Numbered from the stretch's first letter, positions 38,745-50,720 are shown. The stretch: DNA of 64,000 nucleotides from Uloborus plumipes (GCA_038373865.1 JAXGGA010005772.1:1-64000); one strand, 5' to 3'. Notes: a model not told the origin generated them from the sequence alone. A program made the numbers and translations.

Positions 38745-39403
38745 AATTCACATTAAAAAATTTTAAAAAATCCATAAACATATAAATATATATATATTGT
38801 TCATATTTAAAACATTTCTCATACCCGCAAAGTATTTCGTTCTTCTCCAAATTTGTTCTAATTTATTTATTCACCGAAAATCCGGATTTTTTTTCTTAAA
38901 TATCCAATTATTTTTGGAGAAAAGTAACACGTTTTCTCCTCTTTTTTACTTTTGCATATCAGCGTCAAATCCAGTCGATGACAGAAATCGTCTCATTTAA
39001 AAATTTTCACTGCTAATCACCCCTTAATAAAAAAAAAAAAAAAAAAAAAATCTGAAATGAAATTTTCAATTGTTTTGCATCTTCTAAATATTTGAACTAT
39101 TTTGAAAATGGGAATTTATTTTAAAATATGCTATCAGTTAGCTCAAATCCGCTTATTTTATTTTTATTTCAAGTTATTTTTTAAACTTAATTTTAGATAT
39201 TAAATTATTTAGTGGAAACACACTAAATGTCAAGAGATTTATCTCTAAATCGTTCAAATATTTCTATGGCCTTTTTTTTGTCATTAAAAACTTTATTAGT
39301 TCTTCTTTTCCTTCCTTTTTTTAGGAAGAGGGAGGGAGGGGGATGCTTATTACATATGCCTACAGTTGAAACACACTGAAGGTGAAGTAAATTAATGGTT
39401 AAA

Positions 39404-39530
39404 CAGTGGCGGCTGCTTATATGAAAATGAATCACATTTGCTCCAAACAGTTTTGATTCAATAAAGAGGCTAATTCAATAAGCTGGATTTTTATCTTTTT
39501 TTTTTTTGATAATTTGACTCATTAAAAGCA
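39404..39530 (+). repeat. Fragment related to 29757-29936
   Basis: CAGTGGCGGCTGCTTATATG, then 'GATTCAATAAAGAGGCTAA' and 'TTCAATAAGCTGGATT', align with the 29.8 kb copy. It lies inside the element that splits gag. Confidence 0.4.
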
Positions 39531-41237
39531 TTTTATTTTCCCCTATATTGCTAGAAAACGTGTTTGTAGGAAGGGCAAATAAGAACAAAGGAACGCCACT
39601 CCCGGAAATATTTATTTAATGTTTTTTATCCCCCCCCCCCAAATGTTATATTATAATGAAAATAATGCAAATTCAAAGTAAATTGGTTTCAAGTCGCGGA
39701 CAAAGTAGTCCTTCAAAATCTTATATTTACTCCTTCAAAACTCCTAAAAAGCTCCTTCATTTATATCTAAAATTGAGTACGAATCCTGACATATGCAGGT
39801 TTAAAACCGAGGTTTTAATTTACTTTTGGGACATTCCATATCTAGTGATCGACAACCCGAGAAAATTTTTCCCTCAAACTTTTGTATTTCTTTAAAATTT
39901 GGCTCATCAATTGCACCCTTTTAGGTAATCATAAGTCCCAATTTTTAGAATTTTATCCCTTTTATTTTTTTGTCTATGAGACTGATTTTTGGAAAAACCC
40001 TCTTTTTTTTCATGAATGCTTGAGCATAAAATGGACCATAACTCAGCACCGAATATAGATAGAACGATTTGGTAAAGAACTTTTTAAAGTACGTTAGTTG
40101 CCGTTTAATATAATATGCAACATGATTAATTAAAAAAATATATTTTTTAAAAAATGAACTTTAAATTTAAATTTCTTTGAAAACAAAAATTTCTTTGAAA
40201 AAACTCTCAACAAATTGTGTATTTCACCATTGTTTGCGCAAAATTTTTGGTTGGGATCTCAATGGGATCTTATTTTTATACATTTTTTAATGAAATTTGA
40301 CAGGAAAAAAATGATATTTTTCACATTCTATTTATTTAAATATGAAGTTATTTTTCTGGTGATAGTCTAAAAAGTAGAAAGTAAACATTATTATACTTAA
40401 AGTGAGTTAAAGTGAGCTGGCATGAACTTGTAGGTAGTTCAGTCTCCCCCCCCCCCCTTCGGCACAACTACTTAAAACTGTTCAAAATGTAAAAAAAAAA
40501 AAACTCTTTGAAACAAAATGAATAGTAAATTTATTTAAAGTTGGTAAATGTGTTTCGTTATAACGAGACGAAGTACCCCCTACCCCCTCCCAAATACACC
40601 ATTATTATTTTGTAAGTTCAAGATCATTACTTTTAAACAATTATTAATTTTACTCGAAAAGGAATCAATGAACATTTTGAAAAGCACTAATTACACGTAA
40701 TGCAAAACACTATAACTTTATTCACTAGAAAAATTCAATTTTCTTGGTTTCTAAATTTTTTTTCTGCTATTTATTCGTTTTTGTACGAAAAAATGTAAAA
40801 AATTAAATTTTTGCGTCTTGTTATAGCTAGTCAAACGAATATTGTTTTCTTTTGTCTTGTTATGGTGACCCCAAGGCGGACGAAACTGAATTTCGCTCTT
40901 CGCTATGTTGAAAAACGAAACTTGGCGACAAAAATCATCTTCAAAGTAGAGCAAAGATTTTAAAATTATTTAAGACAATCCGATATACGGAGAAAAAAAT
41001 TGACTCTCGTAGCTTTGAAAATGAAGAATGTTTAATCACTTTTTGCGTTTAAACCTTTTGAATATTAAAAATTGGCGTTTTCCCCCGCATTTAAAATAGG
41101 GCAAAACGCCGTAGAAACCAATGTTAAAGGATCTCCGCTGGGGAGTAGTCTCTAGGGTTGCAGGCCTTCATCCTTTCTACCAGCGGTGACTGGATGTCGT
41201 CAATCCAGCAGATAAGATAGAGATCAGTGACCACAAC

Positions 41238-41473
41238 CTCAAACATCACTGGAAGCTCAAATGGCTGAGCTTACCCGGCAGGTAAGCGAATTAGCTGCCG
41301 TGGTACACGATCGAAGCCGATCGAGGGATCGATATGTTGGAGGACGAAATCGCAGCTGGTCGAGAAACCGATACAAGGAACCTACGAACAACATGTGCTT
41401 TTACCATACAAATTTTGGCAGGAATGCCAGAAAATGCAAGCAACCTTGTATGTTTGGGAACTCGGAAAACTAG
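41238..41473 (+). pseudogene. gag: gag, C-terminal part
   Basis: Continues gag after the insertion: [22 protein letters not shown] forms a helical stretch over its two halves, followed by an arginine/serine-rich basic region (RSRSRDRY) and [18 protein letters not shown] near 41392-41445. That last motif is a C-X2-H-X9-C-X3-C knuckle in place of the usual CCHC. The frame ends at 41471-41473. Pol overlaps it in the -1 frame. Together with 37793-38351 this would make one Gag of roughly 265 residues before the insertion. Confidence 0.8.
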
Positions 41474-44400
41474 AAGGCCAGGCGTTGATGGCGGCCGACG
41501 TTAAGGGCCAGAGTAATTGCCGTCTACTAATTCACGATAGGCCTTCAGGGCTTACCTTTCTGGTAGATACAGGTGCGGAGGTGTCTGCTATCCCTCCTAC
41601 GTCATTGGAACGCCAAAAGCCGCAATCTTTGCTAAATCTGTTGGCTGCTAATGGCACTAAAATAAATACCTACGGCACACGAAATTTATCAATTAATATT
41701 GGTCTAAGAAGAAATTTTCCCTGGACTTTCTTAGTTGCGGACGTATCTAGACCGATTTTAGGTGCTGATTTTTTAACTCATTACGGAATTATTATTGACC
41801 TAAAATCGAAATCTCTGAGGGATCAGAAAACTAGTCTTACTTCAACGGGTAAAATTTCTATTGATGATACACCCTCTATAACTGCTTTAAAATTGTCTTT
41901 AAATTTTAGTGAACTGATTCATGAATATAGTGATATTTTTGATGATGCTGAACAAACTCCTGTAACAGTCCCATCTCACAGTGTCACTCATGTAATTGAA
42001 ACGAAAGGTCCTCCTGTTGGTGCTAGAGCACGCCGACTGGCTCCGGATAAACTAATCGCAGCTAAAAAAGAATTTCAAGATTTAGTTCACAGAGGAATTT
42101 GCAGTCCGTCTACCAGCTGTTGGGCAAGCCCCTTGGTAATGGTTACAAAGTCTAATGGTTCTTGGAGGCCTTGTGGTGATTATAGGGCATTGAATGCCCA
42201 AACCATTCCGGATAAATATCCTATCAGACATATTCATGACTTTACCTCAAATTTGCACGGAAAAACTGTTTTTTCAACCCTCGATCTTAAACGTGCTTAT
42301 CATCAAGTGCCAATGCGGGAAGAAGATAAACAAAAAACGGCTATAATAACCCCTTTTGGTTTATTCCAGTTTAACTTCATGACTTTTGGATTGCGAAACG
42401 CTGCGCAAACTATGCAACGATTATTGGATGATGCCCTCAGAGGTTTAGACTTTTGTTTTGTGTATATAGACGATTTGCTGATTGCTTCAAAATCCTTGGC
42501 GGAGCATTTGGATCATATGAGGCAGGTTTTTGCGCGCCTGCGAAAATTTGGCTTGATTTTAAATCGTGAGAAATGCGTGTTCGCGACAGAGCAAGTTTCG
42601 TTTCTGGGTCATAGGGTAGATAAAGATGGTATAACTCCATTGCCCGAAAAAGTAGAGGCGATCACCAATTTTCCACGGCCCAAGACAGTCGAAGAGCTCA
42701 GACGGTTTTTGGGCATGTTGAATTTTTTCCGTCGTTTTTTGCCCCAGGCAGCTAAGAAACAATTACCTTTGCAGCAAATGCTAGGGTCGTGTAAAAAACG
42801 TGACAAAACACCGCTAAATTGGTCTGATGAGTCTATTCAAGCCTTCAAAGTTTGCATTGATGATCTTAAACACACGACGAACTTGACTCATCCAAACCCA
42901 GAAGCTGCAATAATTCTTGTGACAGATGCATCCGAAAAAGCTATTGGTAGCAGTATACAACAACTAGAAAGTGGGGCTTGGAAGCCTTTGGGATTTTTCT
43001 CACGTAAACTAAGCGCAGCAGAGCAGAAGTACAGTGCATACGACCGAGAACTCTTAGCAATTTTTGCTTCTATCAAATATTTCCAGTACTTACTTGAAGG
43101 AACTCACTTCACTGTTTTCACTGACCACAAGCCACTTACCTATGCCTTCGCACAAAAAATTGAAAAATTGTCTCCACGTCAGATAAATCATTTGAATTTT
43201 ATTGCACAGTTCACGGTGGATATTAGACATGTAAAGGGAAAAGAAAATATTGTAGCCGATACACTATCACGAATCGAAAGTATTTCTGACACAGCAGTGA
43301 ACTATGAAGACATAGCGCGTAGTCAACAGGATGATGAAGAACTTGTTCAACTTCTTGAAAATTCAAAGAGTTTAATTTTACAAAAAATTAAAATTCCAAA
43401 TACCAATGCAACGCTGTATTGTGATATTTCTACTCAAGTCATCCGTCCTTACATTCCGAAATCTCACAGATATCAAGTCTTTCGAAATTTGCATGGCCTT
43501 GCTCATCCTGGTGTGCGTTCCACAGTTAGACTCATAGGTAGTCGTTTCGTCTGGCCCAACATGAAGCAGGATATAACACGTTTTACACGATCCTGCATGG
43601 CTTGTCAAAAGTCAAAAATTTCTCGCCATGTAAGTTCACCACTGTCGGAGTTCAAAGTGCCAAATCATCGATTTTTTCACATAAATGTTGACATAATCGG
43701 TCCTCTCCCGCCTTCGCAGGGATTCACCTACTGTCTTACAGCCATTGATAGGTTCTCCCGTTGGCCTGAGGCCATGCCACTAGCTGATATCCGTGCTGAA
43801 ACAGTCGCTCAAGCCCTTTATAGCGGTTGGATATCCCGATTCGGAGTACCTCAGCGAGTCTCAGTTGACAGAGGTGGACAGTTCAGAAGTGAGGTTTTTC
43901 ACTCTTTGGCTAGGAGTTTTGGAATTCATATCTCTCCCACAACAGCCTATCATCCTCAGGCCAACGGCGCAATAGAAAGGTGGCACCGGACTTTAAAGGC
44001 AGCTATTATGTGTCACACTACAATTCATTGGGTATCAGCATTGCCTGCGGTTTTGCTTGGACTTCGCACAGTTTTTAAAGAAGATATTCAGTGTTCTCCA
44101 GCGGAAATGGTGTACGGTGAAAACCTTTGCCTCCCCAGCCAATTTTTTGTCAAGGAAGTTCCACAGCCTGATGAAAATAGTTTTGTAAAGAAACTTAAAG
44201 GTCATTTTCAGGACTTAAAACCGACCCAAACGTCCAATCATTCGACAAAATCTACTTTCGTGTACAAGGGCCTGGATGCGTGCACTCATGTTTTTCTCAG
44301 AGTGGACGCAGTCAGGCCTTCCTTGTCACCACCATACAAAGGTCCTTTCAAGGTGCTATCAAGGACTGAAAAAACGTTCGATATTGAACAAGGCGGTAAA

Positions 44401-44613
44401 AGGACAACCGTAACCATTGACAGACTGAAACCAGCACATCTGTTGGACGACAATTCAAGTTCTCAAGAGAACAATCCAGACTCTAAACTTGTCTCTCCTA
44501 GTGTCGACTCACCATCACTCCCCACACCTCCTGAAACAGTGCAACCTCCTTTGGCTACCCGTACTGGTCGGAGAGTACATTTTCCGGCCAAGTACCGGGA
44601 CTTCGTACCTTAA
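41395..44613 (+). CDS. pol: Ty3/gypsy Pol polyprotein (protease, RT, RNase H, integrase), intact
   Basis: A 1072-codon open frame. Residue positions are from the first methionine, which is only a formal start because Pol is probably made by frameshift from gag. Aspartic protease [10 protein letters not shown] at 58-67. Reverse transcriptase with [10 protein letters not shown] (D297) and YIDD at 357-360. RNase H with D511, E552, D577 and D622. Integrase zinc-binding H700, H704, C734, C737. Integrase core D766, D825 and E861, with the standard 35-residue D-E gap. A GPY/F-type C-terminal module follows ([10 protein letters not shown], near 979-988). All key residues I checked are present and there is no stop, so the enzyme may be functional. 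It copies RNA into DNA and integrates it. The overlap with gag is about 79 bases in the -1 frame; I see no classical slippery heptamer. Gag from another copy would be needed for transposition. Confidence 0.95.
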   Translation: MLLPYKFWQECQKMQATLYVWELGKLEGQALMAADVKGQSNCRLLIHDRPSGLTFLVDTGAEVSAIPPTSLERQKPQSLLNLLAANGTKINTYGTRNLSINIGLRRNFPWTFLVADVSRPILGADFLTHYGIIIDLKSKSLRDQKTSLTSTGKISIDDTPSITALKLSLNFSELIHEYSDIFDDAEQTPVTVPSHSVTHVIETKGPPVGARARRLAPDKLIAAKKEFQDLVHRGICSPSTSCWASPLVMVTKSNGSWRPCGDYRALNAQTIPDKYPIRHIHDFTSNLHGKTVFSTLDLKRAYHQVPMREEDKQKTAIITPFGLFQFNFMTFGLRNAAQTMQRLLDDALRGLDFCFVYIDDLLIASKSLAEHLDHMRQVFARLRKFGLILNREKCVFATEQVSFLGHRVDKDGITPLPEKVEAITNFPRPKTVEELRRFLGMLNFFRRFLPQAAKKQLPLQQMLGSCKKRDKTPLNWSDESIQAFKVCIDDLKHTTNLTHPNPEAAIILVTDASEKAIGSSIQQLESGAWKPLGFFSRKLSAAEQKYSAYDRELLAIFASIKYFQYLLEGTHFTVFTDHKPLTYAFAQKIEKLSPRQINHLNFIAQFTVDIRHVKGKENIVADTLSRIESISDTAVNYEDIARSQQDDEELVQLLENSKSLILQKIKIPNTNATLYCDISTQVIRPYIPKSHRYQVFRNLHGLAHPGVRSTVRLIGSRFVWPNMKQDITRFTRSCMACQKSKISRHVSSPLSEFKVPNHRFFHINVDIIGPLPPSQGFTYCLTAIDRFSRWPEAMPLADIRAETVAQALYSGWISRFGVPQRVSVDRGGQFRSEVFHSLARSFGIHISPTTAYHPQANGAIERWHRTLKAAIMCHTTIHWVSALPAVLLGLRTVFKEDIQCSPAEMVYGENLCLPSQFFVKEVPQPDENSFVKKLKGHFQDLKPTQTSNHSTKSTFVYKGLDACTHVFLRVDAVRPSLSPPYKGPFKVLSRTEKTFDIEQGGKRTTVTIDRLKPAHLLDDNSSSQENNPDSKLVSPSVDSPSLPTPPETVQPPLATRTGRRVHFPAKYRDFVP

Positions 44614-44641
44614 AAATTATAACGAATAATTTTTCTTTTTT

Positions 44642-44656
44642 CAGGAAGGGGGATGG
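44642..44656 (+). other. Polypurine tract
   Basis: AGGAAGGGGGATGG lies directly before the 3' LTR, the normal site for plus-strand priming. Confidence 0.8.
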
Positions 44657-44912
44657 TGTGGCGGCGCTAGCGACAAGGCCACTTCAGTTTAAGTGAGAGG
44701 TTTCTGATTTGGAATCTGGCAACGCTGCCCTCGCAGTAGTTGTTGTTGACATTCCACGATAAACAGCCGCTCATGTTGCTGCTCTTGTATCTCGAATATA
44801 CAAACGATGTAAATATGTAAATAGGAATTAAATGTGTATCATATATTGTTATAACCTTGTGTCATCTCCTCACTCATGCAGTTCGTACACCACTACAACA
44901 GTATTCGCTACA
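44657..44912 (+). repeat. 3' LTR
   Basis: 256 bases, 254 identical to the 5' LTR, followed by the second GAAC at 44913-44916. Confidence 0.95.
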
Positions 44913-44924
44913 GAACAAGTGTCA

Positions 44925-44981
44925 CTTGACATAAACTTGTACTTTCAAGTTTGGCCATGCAAAGCCTGACCACGCAGCTAG
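44925..44981 (+). mobile_element. Helitron 3' terminus
   Basis: 'GGCCATGCAAAGCCTGACC' followed by ACGCAG and CTAG (44978-44981), then T, fits a Helitron 3' end. 'ACTTGACATAAA' upstream matches 48444-48456. The retrotransposon landed just upstream of, or inside, this Helitron. No 5' end was found. Confidence 0.5.
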
Positions 44982-44999
44982 TAAAAAATTAAAATTCAG

Positions 45000-46180
45000 T
45001 GTTAAAAACATTTTAAGCATTATGATAGTTAACTTGATTAGAACCAGAAACTAGGATCAATAGAATGGTTAAGCAACAAAGATAATACTGCACATGATTC
45101 TGTTGCAAAAAAAAAAAAAAACAAATAAGTAATATTTTAACAGTTTTAGTTTCTTTTGTAACGAAATTGAATCAGCTTGAAACATGCAGGTATTTATTTT
45201 CAATTATTACTGAAAATAACATTTTATCATCATTTTCCATTAAAAATATTTTAGAGCATTACAAGACTCATAAAAGATAATATTATAACCACCCCCCTTA
45301 TACGGCGGGAACAAGTTAAAAATATGGATTAAAATAATACATAAACGATTGTTTGTAATTGAGATATTGCAATTTACAAAATACATTTAACAAAAGAGAG
45401 AATGGGGAAGAACAATAACACAATACAAGTATTTTTTTTTTAATCAAATGAAAGCGACACTACATAAAAAGTAAAATAGAAAGAGTAAACGATTTTGCAA
45501 AGATATAATTATGTCGCGTAACAAGATGAAATAATAACTAATAAACTTACTTGCTTTTGATGAACGAAACACACGTTAACACATTATCTTGAGCACGTGG
45601 GAGCAAAACTAAATAAAATTCAGTAATTCAGTATACATGCTTATAGAAACATAAAAGAGAACGGTAGCAGTATTAACAGAAAAGGTAATAATGCAATTGT
45701 ATGAAGGGATAAAGCAGAATTATTTAGTTGATGAATGAAAAACGCATGTAATACACAATCTAGAGCACGTGGAAACATAACTAAATAAAATGGCAAAATC
45801 AAGAGTGCATGAGTATAGTAGAAACAATAATTGAACGATAACAAATTTTATTAATGGACAAATTAAAATCATCACACAGTAAACAGTGATTTCTGTAAAT
45901 TAGGTCATGTAGCGACAATAATAAGTTAGACAATGACAAAAACAACAAAAGAAATAATTTTTGATTCTACAAGCATAACACTGCACTAATAAAAGAATAA
46001 ACAATCCCTTTCAAACAAATAAACAATAATATACGATAATAAAAATTACCATTAATGAACTCCATACACCAAGAAACCACGCGGGACTCGCGGGAAATCA
46101 CTGGCGACTTTTAACTGCTTTGGCATACTTCTTTGTATCTTGGCGAGGTTACCATATCTTAAGGTTGCTTAGTTTCGTTT
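45000..46180. repeat. AT-rich stretch with a diverged 171-base tandem pair
   Basis: 'GATGAACGAAA.CACG' at 45559 and 'GATGAATGAAAAACGC' at 45730 begin two diverged copies that both continue GAGCACGTGG and AACTAAATAAAAT. No coding frame. Confidence 0.45.
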
Positions 46181-46188
46181 TCCTCGTC

Positions 46189-46209
46189 CTTATATCTGTA
46201 TCTCTCCTT
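46189..46209 (-). repeat. Exact 21-base match to 4430-4450
   Basis: Marks the edge of a minus-strand copy of the dispersed repeat at 4430. 'CTTGGCGAGGTTACC' upstream also matches that family. Confidence 0.5.
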
Positions 46210-46219
46210 ACAAGGAGGG

Positions 46220-46420
46220 AACTAGGGGGTCTAGTCTCTGCCCATACGTAAATTTACGTACGTTAATCATGCCGTCAACGTACGCACGCATCGTAACGAA
46301 CTCTAATAACGTATGCTGATAACCGTACGTGCGGTAATTGCGTAGTCTCTACCCAAATATTCCGAACGTACGTTAACATTCGGCGTGTTTACGAACGTAC
46401 TGAAAAATATTAAGCCACGC
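46220..46420. repeat. Island of reiterated ACGTACG palindromes
   Basis: TACGTAAATTTACGTA is a perfect palindrome (about 46248), and CGTACG-containing motifs recur at least six times over 200 bases. 'GTCTCTGCCCA' and 'GTCTCTACCCAAA' bracket the block as direct repeats. It resembles a transposon subterminal region rather than a gene. Confidence 0.45.
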
Positions 46421-47030
46421 CTTTATTCCGATCCAAATCAGCCAATCGAAAATTAGTGTTTCAATCGGCACGTATCGTAATCGTTGACTTGGCAATGCTC
46501 GTCAGACAACGCTTTTACTTTTGTTTTACATTGTTTGCATACACACAGACCTTATACTATTACTTATGAGAAAAGACAATGCGTGTCACTAAAAAAATCA
46601 TTGACAAATATTGGAATTTAGATAAATAACAGCGGGAGTGTATTTTGAATAGTCAAAACAATTGATTTCATGATTTATAAATTATTGTTGTTAACATATA
46701 TACAGATTAAAGCGACTGTATGACATATCATAGAATATAGCATCTATCACCATTTATCTATATCATCATTTAAAGCATGATGGTCATTTGACATCAGCCG
46801 AATTGAGTTTTATAAATCGGGTCTTCTTATTTTCAAAGGCAACAAAATTATGTAAAAACAGGAAGATATTGCAGCTTCACAAAAAAAGTAATACTGTTTC
46901 TGAATTTGCCGACTTGTCATTTCGAGCTTGTCGAATGAGGAAAACTCTCATGACCTCCCTTCGGGGCTCCTGAATATGTATAACACTAATATTTTTCAGA
47001 ATCTAATTTAAAATATTTTTGTGCTGGATA
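46421..47030. other. No gene recognised
   Basis: Short frames only (61 codons at 46788-46973), with no domain visible. Confidence 0.35.
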
Positions 47031-47039
47031 TGGAATTAA

Positions 47040-48110
47040 AAACAAGTACTACAAGCCCTAATTAACACAATTGCTAGGGCCTGATTACGGGACAGGCCAT
47101 CTAGGCCTGGGACTGGGGCCTCATCTTCCTAAGGGGCCCCTAATTTTTTAAAAACTGATGCACAGCATTGAAGAATTATGTATTTTTAAGAAAAAAATAA
47201 TGATTCATAAATTGAAAAATAAAAACAATCTCTTTTGATACTTAATTAGCACTTCTCTTATTTAGTTCATTTTATGGAAAGAAAAAAAGATTTCTTTCTT
47301 GGGAATTAGCTTTAAAAATCTTGAGCTAAAATGGATATAAAAAAACAGTATCAAAGCTAAGACATAATGCATACAGTGCAACTACATAGGGCCTTGCAGA
47401 GCTCTATACAATGATCCCCAAAAATCACCCCCCTCAGGGGTGCCCACAGGGAGGATTATGGCGCAAGTTGCGCCAACAAAATTTTAGGGGGGGATTTTTT
47501 TAAACTGATTTATTTATTTAAATTATTTATTAATTTAGTTTTTTTATTTAAATTATTATTTTTTTTTCGTGTGTGTGTGGGTATGCTTGGAATGTGTGGA
47601 AGAGAAAAAAAGCGATTATATTCTGCGCATAATTAGTACTTTTAAAAAGTTAATACATGAAAAACTAATAGTTGTAATTTAAAAAATAAATAAATAATAT
47701 TAGAAAAAAGAAATAAAAAAGAGGAAAAAAAATAAAAAACACAAGAGGGTTGTGAAAATTTTTTTTGGGGGGGGGGGCGGATTCGCGCCATTGAGCTTGG
47801 GGGGGGGGATGTGTAAATACTTTCTTCATTATTTTGCAAACAAAACATTTTTAATGCTTTTCGTCCATTTATAGAGTATTATTTAATTATCCCCCCCTTG
47901 TATCGCAGTGGCGATACAAGGGGGGGATAATTAAGGGCGGGGATACAAGGGGGCCCCCTGGCCCCCTTGTATCACGATGGCGATACAAGGGGGCCAGGGG
48001 GCTGGCCCCATCGCCACTGCGAAAAAGATTTTTTTTTTTTGGTGACTTGAAAAGGCAGAGCACAGAAGGGGGCCTCTAAAGTATTGTCGGCCTTGGGCCT
48101 AAATTTTTAA
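47040..48110. mobile_element. Composite of hAT-like ends and GC-rich palindromes
   Basis: TAGGGCCTGATTACGGG near 47077 and, reverse complemented, TTTAGGCCCAAGGCCGAC near 48100 may be the ends of one element. CAGGGGTGCCCACAGGG at about 47436 looks like the end of another. Target duplications were not found. Confidence 0.35.
47883..48019. repeat. Two nested perfect hairpins in GC-rich DNA
   Basis: Arms 47883-47906 and 47911-47934 are perfect 24-base complements around a 4-base loop. Arms 47954-47973 and 47982-48001 are perfect 20-base complements around an 8-base loop. CAGTGGCGAT at 47906 and its inverse ending at 48019 also pair, so the block may be a 114-base MITE. Confidence 0.7.
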
Positions 48111-48346
48111 TTGACAGTGTCATTTATTTATTTATTTTGTGAGAAAATCTTTCCTCGAAATATTGTCGTTACATATCAAATTAAAGCGCATATAATTGTT
48201 ATTAAAATGAGTTAATATGCAACTCTGCACCTCTCATAGAACTTGAGTTATAATATTTTACAACACTGCCAGCAAGAAAAAAAAGTTTTTTAACGAATTT
48301 CAGAAATTAATTACTGATTAATTATGAATAATAGATTTTTCAATAT

Positions 48347-48640
48347 AAAAAAGTAGACGTGAGGCCGCCCTGGACTTTTGAAACTGCCCCCCCCCCTTGT
48401 GGTGTTGAATTTCAGAGTTGTAAAAAAAAAAAAAAACTTTATTTACTTGACATAAAATGTATTTTCAAGGTAAACCGTGCAAAGCCCTGCCTCACACAGC
48501 GTTATTAACAAAGAACAGTATTTAATTCAATTGATAGACATAATTCTCGCGGCCGATCCACCCTGCTGTCTAAAAAAAAAAGTCTTCATTTTACATGAAA
48601 AAAGTGCCGCCCCCCCCCAATCATGCCGCCCTGGGCTATA
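48347..48640. repeat. Transposon debris including a decayed Helitron 3' end
   Basis: 'GGCCGCCCTGG' near 48363 and 'TGCCGCCCTGGGC' near 48624 flank C-runs. 'ACTTGACATAAAATGTA' at 48444 and 'CCGTGCAAAGCCC' after it match the Helitron end at 44925-44981, but the final CTAG is lost. Confidence 0.4.
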
Positions 48641-49034
48641 GCCCATTAAGACCATACGTAAATACAGCACTGTTCAAGGGTAGGATTCCCGAAAGTTACA
48701 TGAAAATCCGAAACGGCTAGGTCGAGATTTCTTTCGTTTTTTGGTTGATTTAATATGGTTGAATAAAAGGAATCTGTGTGAAAAAAATAAACAGCAGTTT
48801 TCGTAAGGCGCGAACAAGATTTGCTACTACTCTATAAATGGACGCAAAGCATTAAAAATGATGTTTTGTTTGCAAAATAATGAAGAAAGTACTTACCCGT
48901 AAGTGAGCTGGTAGTCTTCCGGCGGGAAAACTATCTTTAATATCTTCCGTGACGTCAATCAATCGCTAAATTTTTTGTTAATCTGAAAAGTTTAACAAAT
49001 CTGCGATCTGAAAGCTCGAAAGCATTGAATTGGT

Positions 49035-49851
49035 CTTTAAACCAGGGCTGCGGAGTCGGAGGAAAAATGGTCGACTCCGACTCCGACTCCGACTCCGGGA
49101 TTTTAAAACTTTCGACTCCGACTCCGACTCCGACTCCCGACTCCTGCTTTTTTTTAATTATTTATTTTTTTACCCAAATGCGAAGAGGGAAATACCCGAA
49201 ACAAAGGTTGAAATATTAAGTCCATTTTTAAAAGTTTCATTTTTATTCATGGTCGTAGCTAGGACTCACTTCAGGGGGGAGGGTAGCAAGCTGGGGTATT
49301 ACAGTTGGAGGTAATGGGAGGTCATTGTGACCTCTCAAAAAGTTCAATTTTCCCAAGAATTCTCGCAGGTAATTTCCCAACATTTACATTAATTCTCGGA
49401 GGTCACTGTGACTTCCTAAAAAGTTCATTTTCTCCTGAGCAAAAGACAAGTGCCGCTCTTGTCATTTGACTCCGTACAAAACTAATCCTTTTCTTGTTCA
49501 ATGGCCTTTATTTTAACACATTGCATTTTTGCTGCAAATATTTTTTATTCACTTGCATAAGCCCAAACATAGCAATTCGTTTCACAACGCAGACCCGCTA
49601 TTTGGAAGCCCTTTTTAATAATCCTAGAGGCTTAGGATTTGGATATTGGATGCTGAAAATTTGTATATGTTAGTTTCAAAGACATGTTTTCACCTCCATA
49701 AAATTTCATCCAAATCGGAGGTGGTCGGAGTCGGAGTCGGAGTCGACATGTTTTTCAGCGACTCCGACTCCGACTCCTTTGGTCCAAAATCAGTCCGACT
49801 CCGACTCTTCGACTCCGACTCCGACTCCGACTCCGCAGCCCTGCTTCAAAC
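49035..49851. mobile_element. hAT element with GACTCC arrays, copy 2 (no Helitron)
   Basis: Element 49043-49843 (801 bases) has ends CAGGGCTGCGGAGTCGG on both sides and flanks CTTTAAAC and CTTCAAAC (7 of 8). Tandem GACTCC hexamers sit at both ends. The interior aligns with the outer parts of 13274-15831 and lacks the Helitron. Confidence 0.85.
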
Positions 49852-50003
49852 ACCATTTCTTTCTATCGTTTACAATCTTTCAACGTCTTCTAGTTGCTAA
49901 TCCAACGCAGCAAACGCGGCATCCATCTTGGATTTTAAGTACGCAAAATGGTTTTCCGCCTGAAAGAAGACGGCGTAAATTTTCCGTATGTTTACATTTT
50001 AGA

Positions 50004-50255
50004 GTAGGGGAGAGCGGGGCTAAAAGTTCCGTTTTTTGATCAAGCTCAAAATTCGTTTTGAAAACTTGGTTCTAGAATTAATATTCCGAGGTTAAAACTT
50101 GGTATTATATGTCCCTTTGATATATAGACTGTTTTTTGAGCTGTATTTTGTAAGGTTTTTTAATAATTAATTTTATAGTAAGTAAGGCCGAAAAGGAACA
50201 ACTAACCCCGTCTTGGGGCAAGTTGTTCCGTGGGTGGGGCAAATTGTTCCGAGAT
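50004..50255 (+). mobile_element. pogo/Tigger-like terminal fragment
   Basis: TAGGGGAGAGCGGGGCTAAA, then repeated 'GGGGCAAGTTGTTCCG' and 'GGGGCAAATTGTTCCG', are typical of a widespread pogo/Tigger-type terminus. The element at 55179-61530 has a similar theme (GGGGT...GGAACA). No inverted partner was found. Confidence 0.4.
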
Positions 50256-50720
50256 TAACAAGTCGATGAATAACGATGCTGATTTCGAATTTAACCACGG
50301 TGCGAGAAGAATAATTCATTAAAAACATAATTTGTGAAAAAAAACAATGGTTGATAATAGTTCAACTTTATTTAAGAGCTACAACAATATCGTTTAAATA
50401 ATCATTTGTTTTCTCGTACTTATTTCGACTTTTTTACTTCCTTTTACGTAGTAAAGGAAGTATTGTCATTGCGAAAAAAAATAATTCAAATTTCGATCTA
50501 AATTTGGATCCTACTCACCCCGAATGAATGTTGAGCAGTTTTTTCAACCTGTCAGCACGTGCATATGTACCTACCAACATATAACCACAGCTGAAAAATC
50601 CTTTTCGATCTGCTTATATAGAACAAAACTACCAGATCTGTTTGGTAGATCTACTACATATCCGGTAGATACTATTTTTATATCGACCACCCTCGAGTTA
50701 ATTACGACGATTTTTCTCGT

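Larger units (their letters stand above)
38344..41237. mobile_element. P-like (or hAT) DNA transposon inserted in gag
   Basis: Element 38352-41229 (2878 bases) is flanked by a perfect 8-base duplication, ACCACAAC. The ends are CAGTGATCTCTATATAA and, reverse complemented, CACTGATCTCTATCTTA. Weaker matching continues for about 40 bases (CTCTGGAT/CTGCTGGAT). A THAP-like protein start lies 250 bases in. Eight-base duplications occur in both P and hAT superfamilies; the THAP start favours P. No DDE/RNase-H-like transposase core is visible, so it is non-autonomous or degraded. It must be younger than the retrotransposon copy it splits, unless the two moved together. Confidence 0.8.
37474..44916 (+). 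mobile_element. Ty3/gypsy LTR retrotransposon, full length, with GAAC target duplication
   Basis: Two 256-base LTRs (37478-37733 and 44657-44912) start TGT and end ACA, differ at only two positions (about 0.8%), and are flanked by GAAC on both sides. Gag and Pol lie between in the expected order protease, reverse transcriptase, RNase H, integrase, which defines Ty3/gypsy. The primer-binding site matches the first nine bases expected for tRNA-Trp. Gag ends in a C-H-C-C motif; both traits are what I recall for the CsRn1 clade. Gag is interrupted by a DNA transposon (38352-41229) while pol stays open. This is a young insertion that cannot now supply its own Gag. Confidence 0.95.

Noticed and set aside
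42437..43608. Several minus-strand frames across the pol gene
   Set aside because: Shadows of the intact plus-strand pol.
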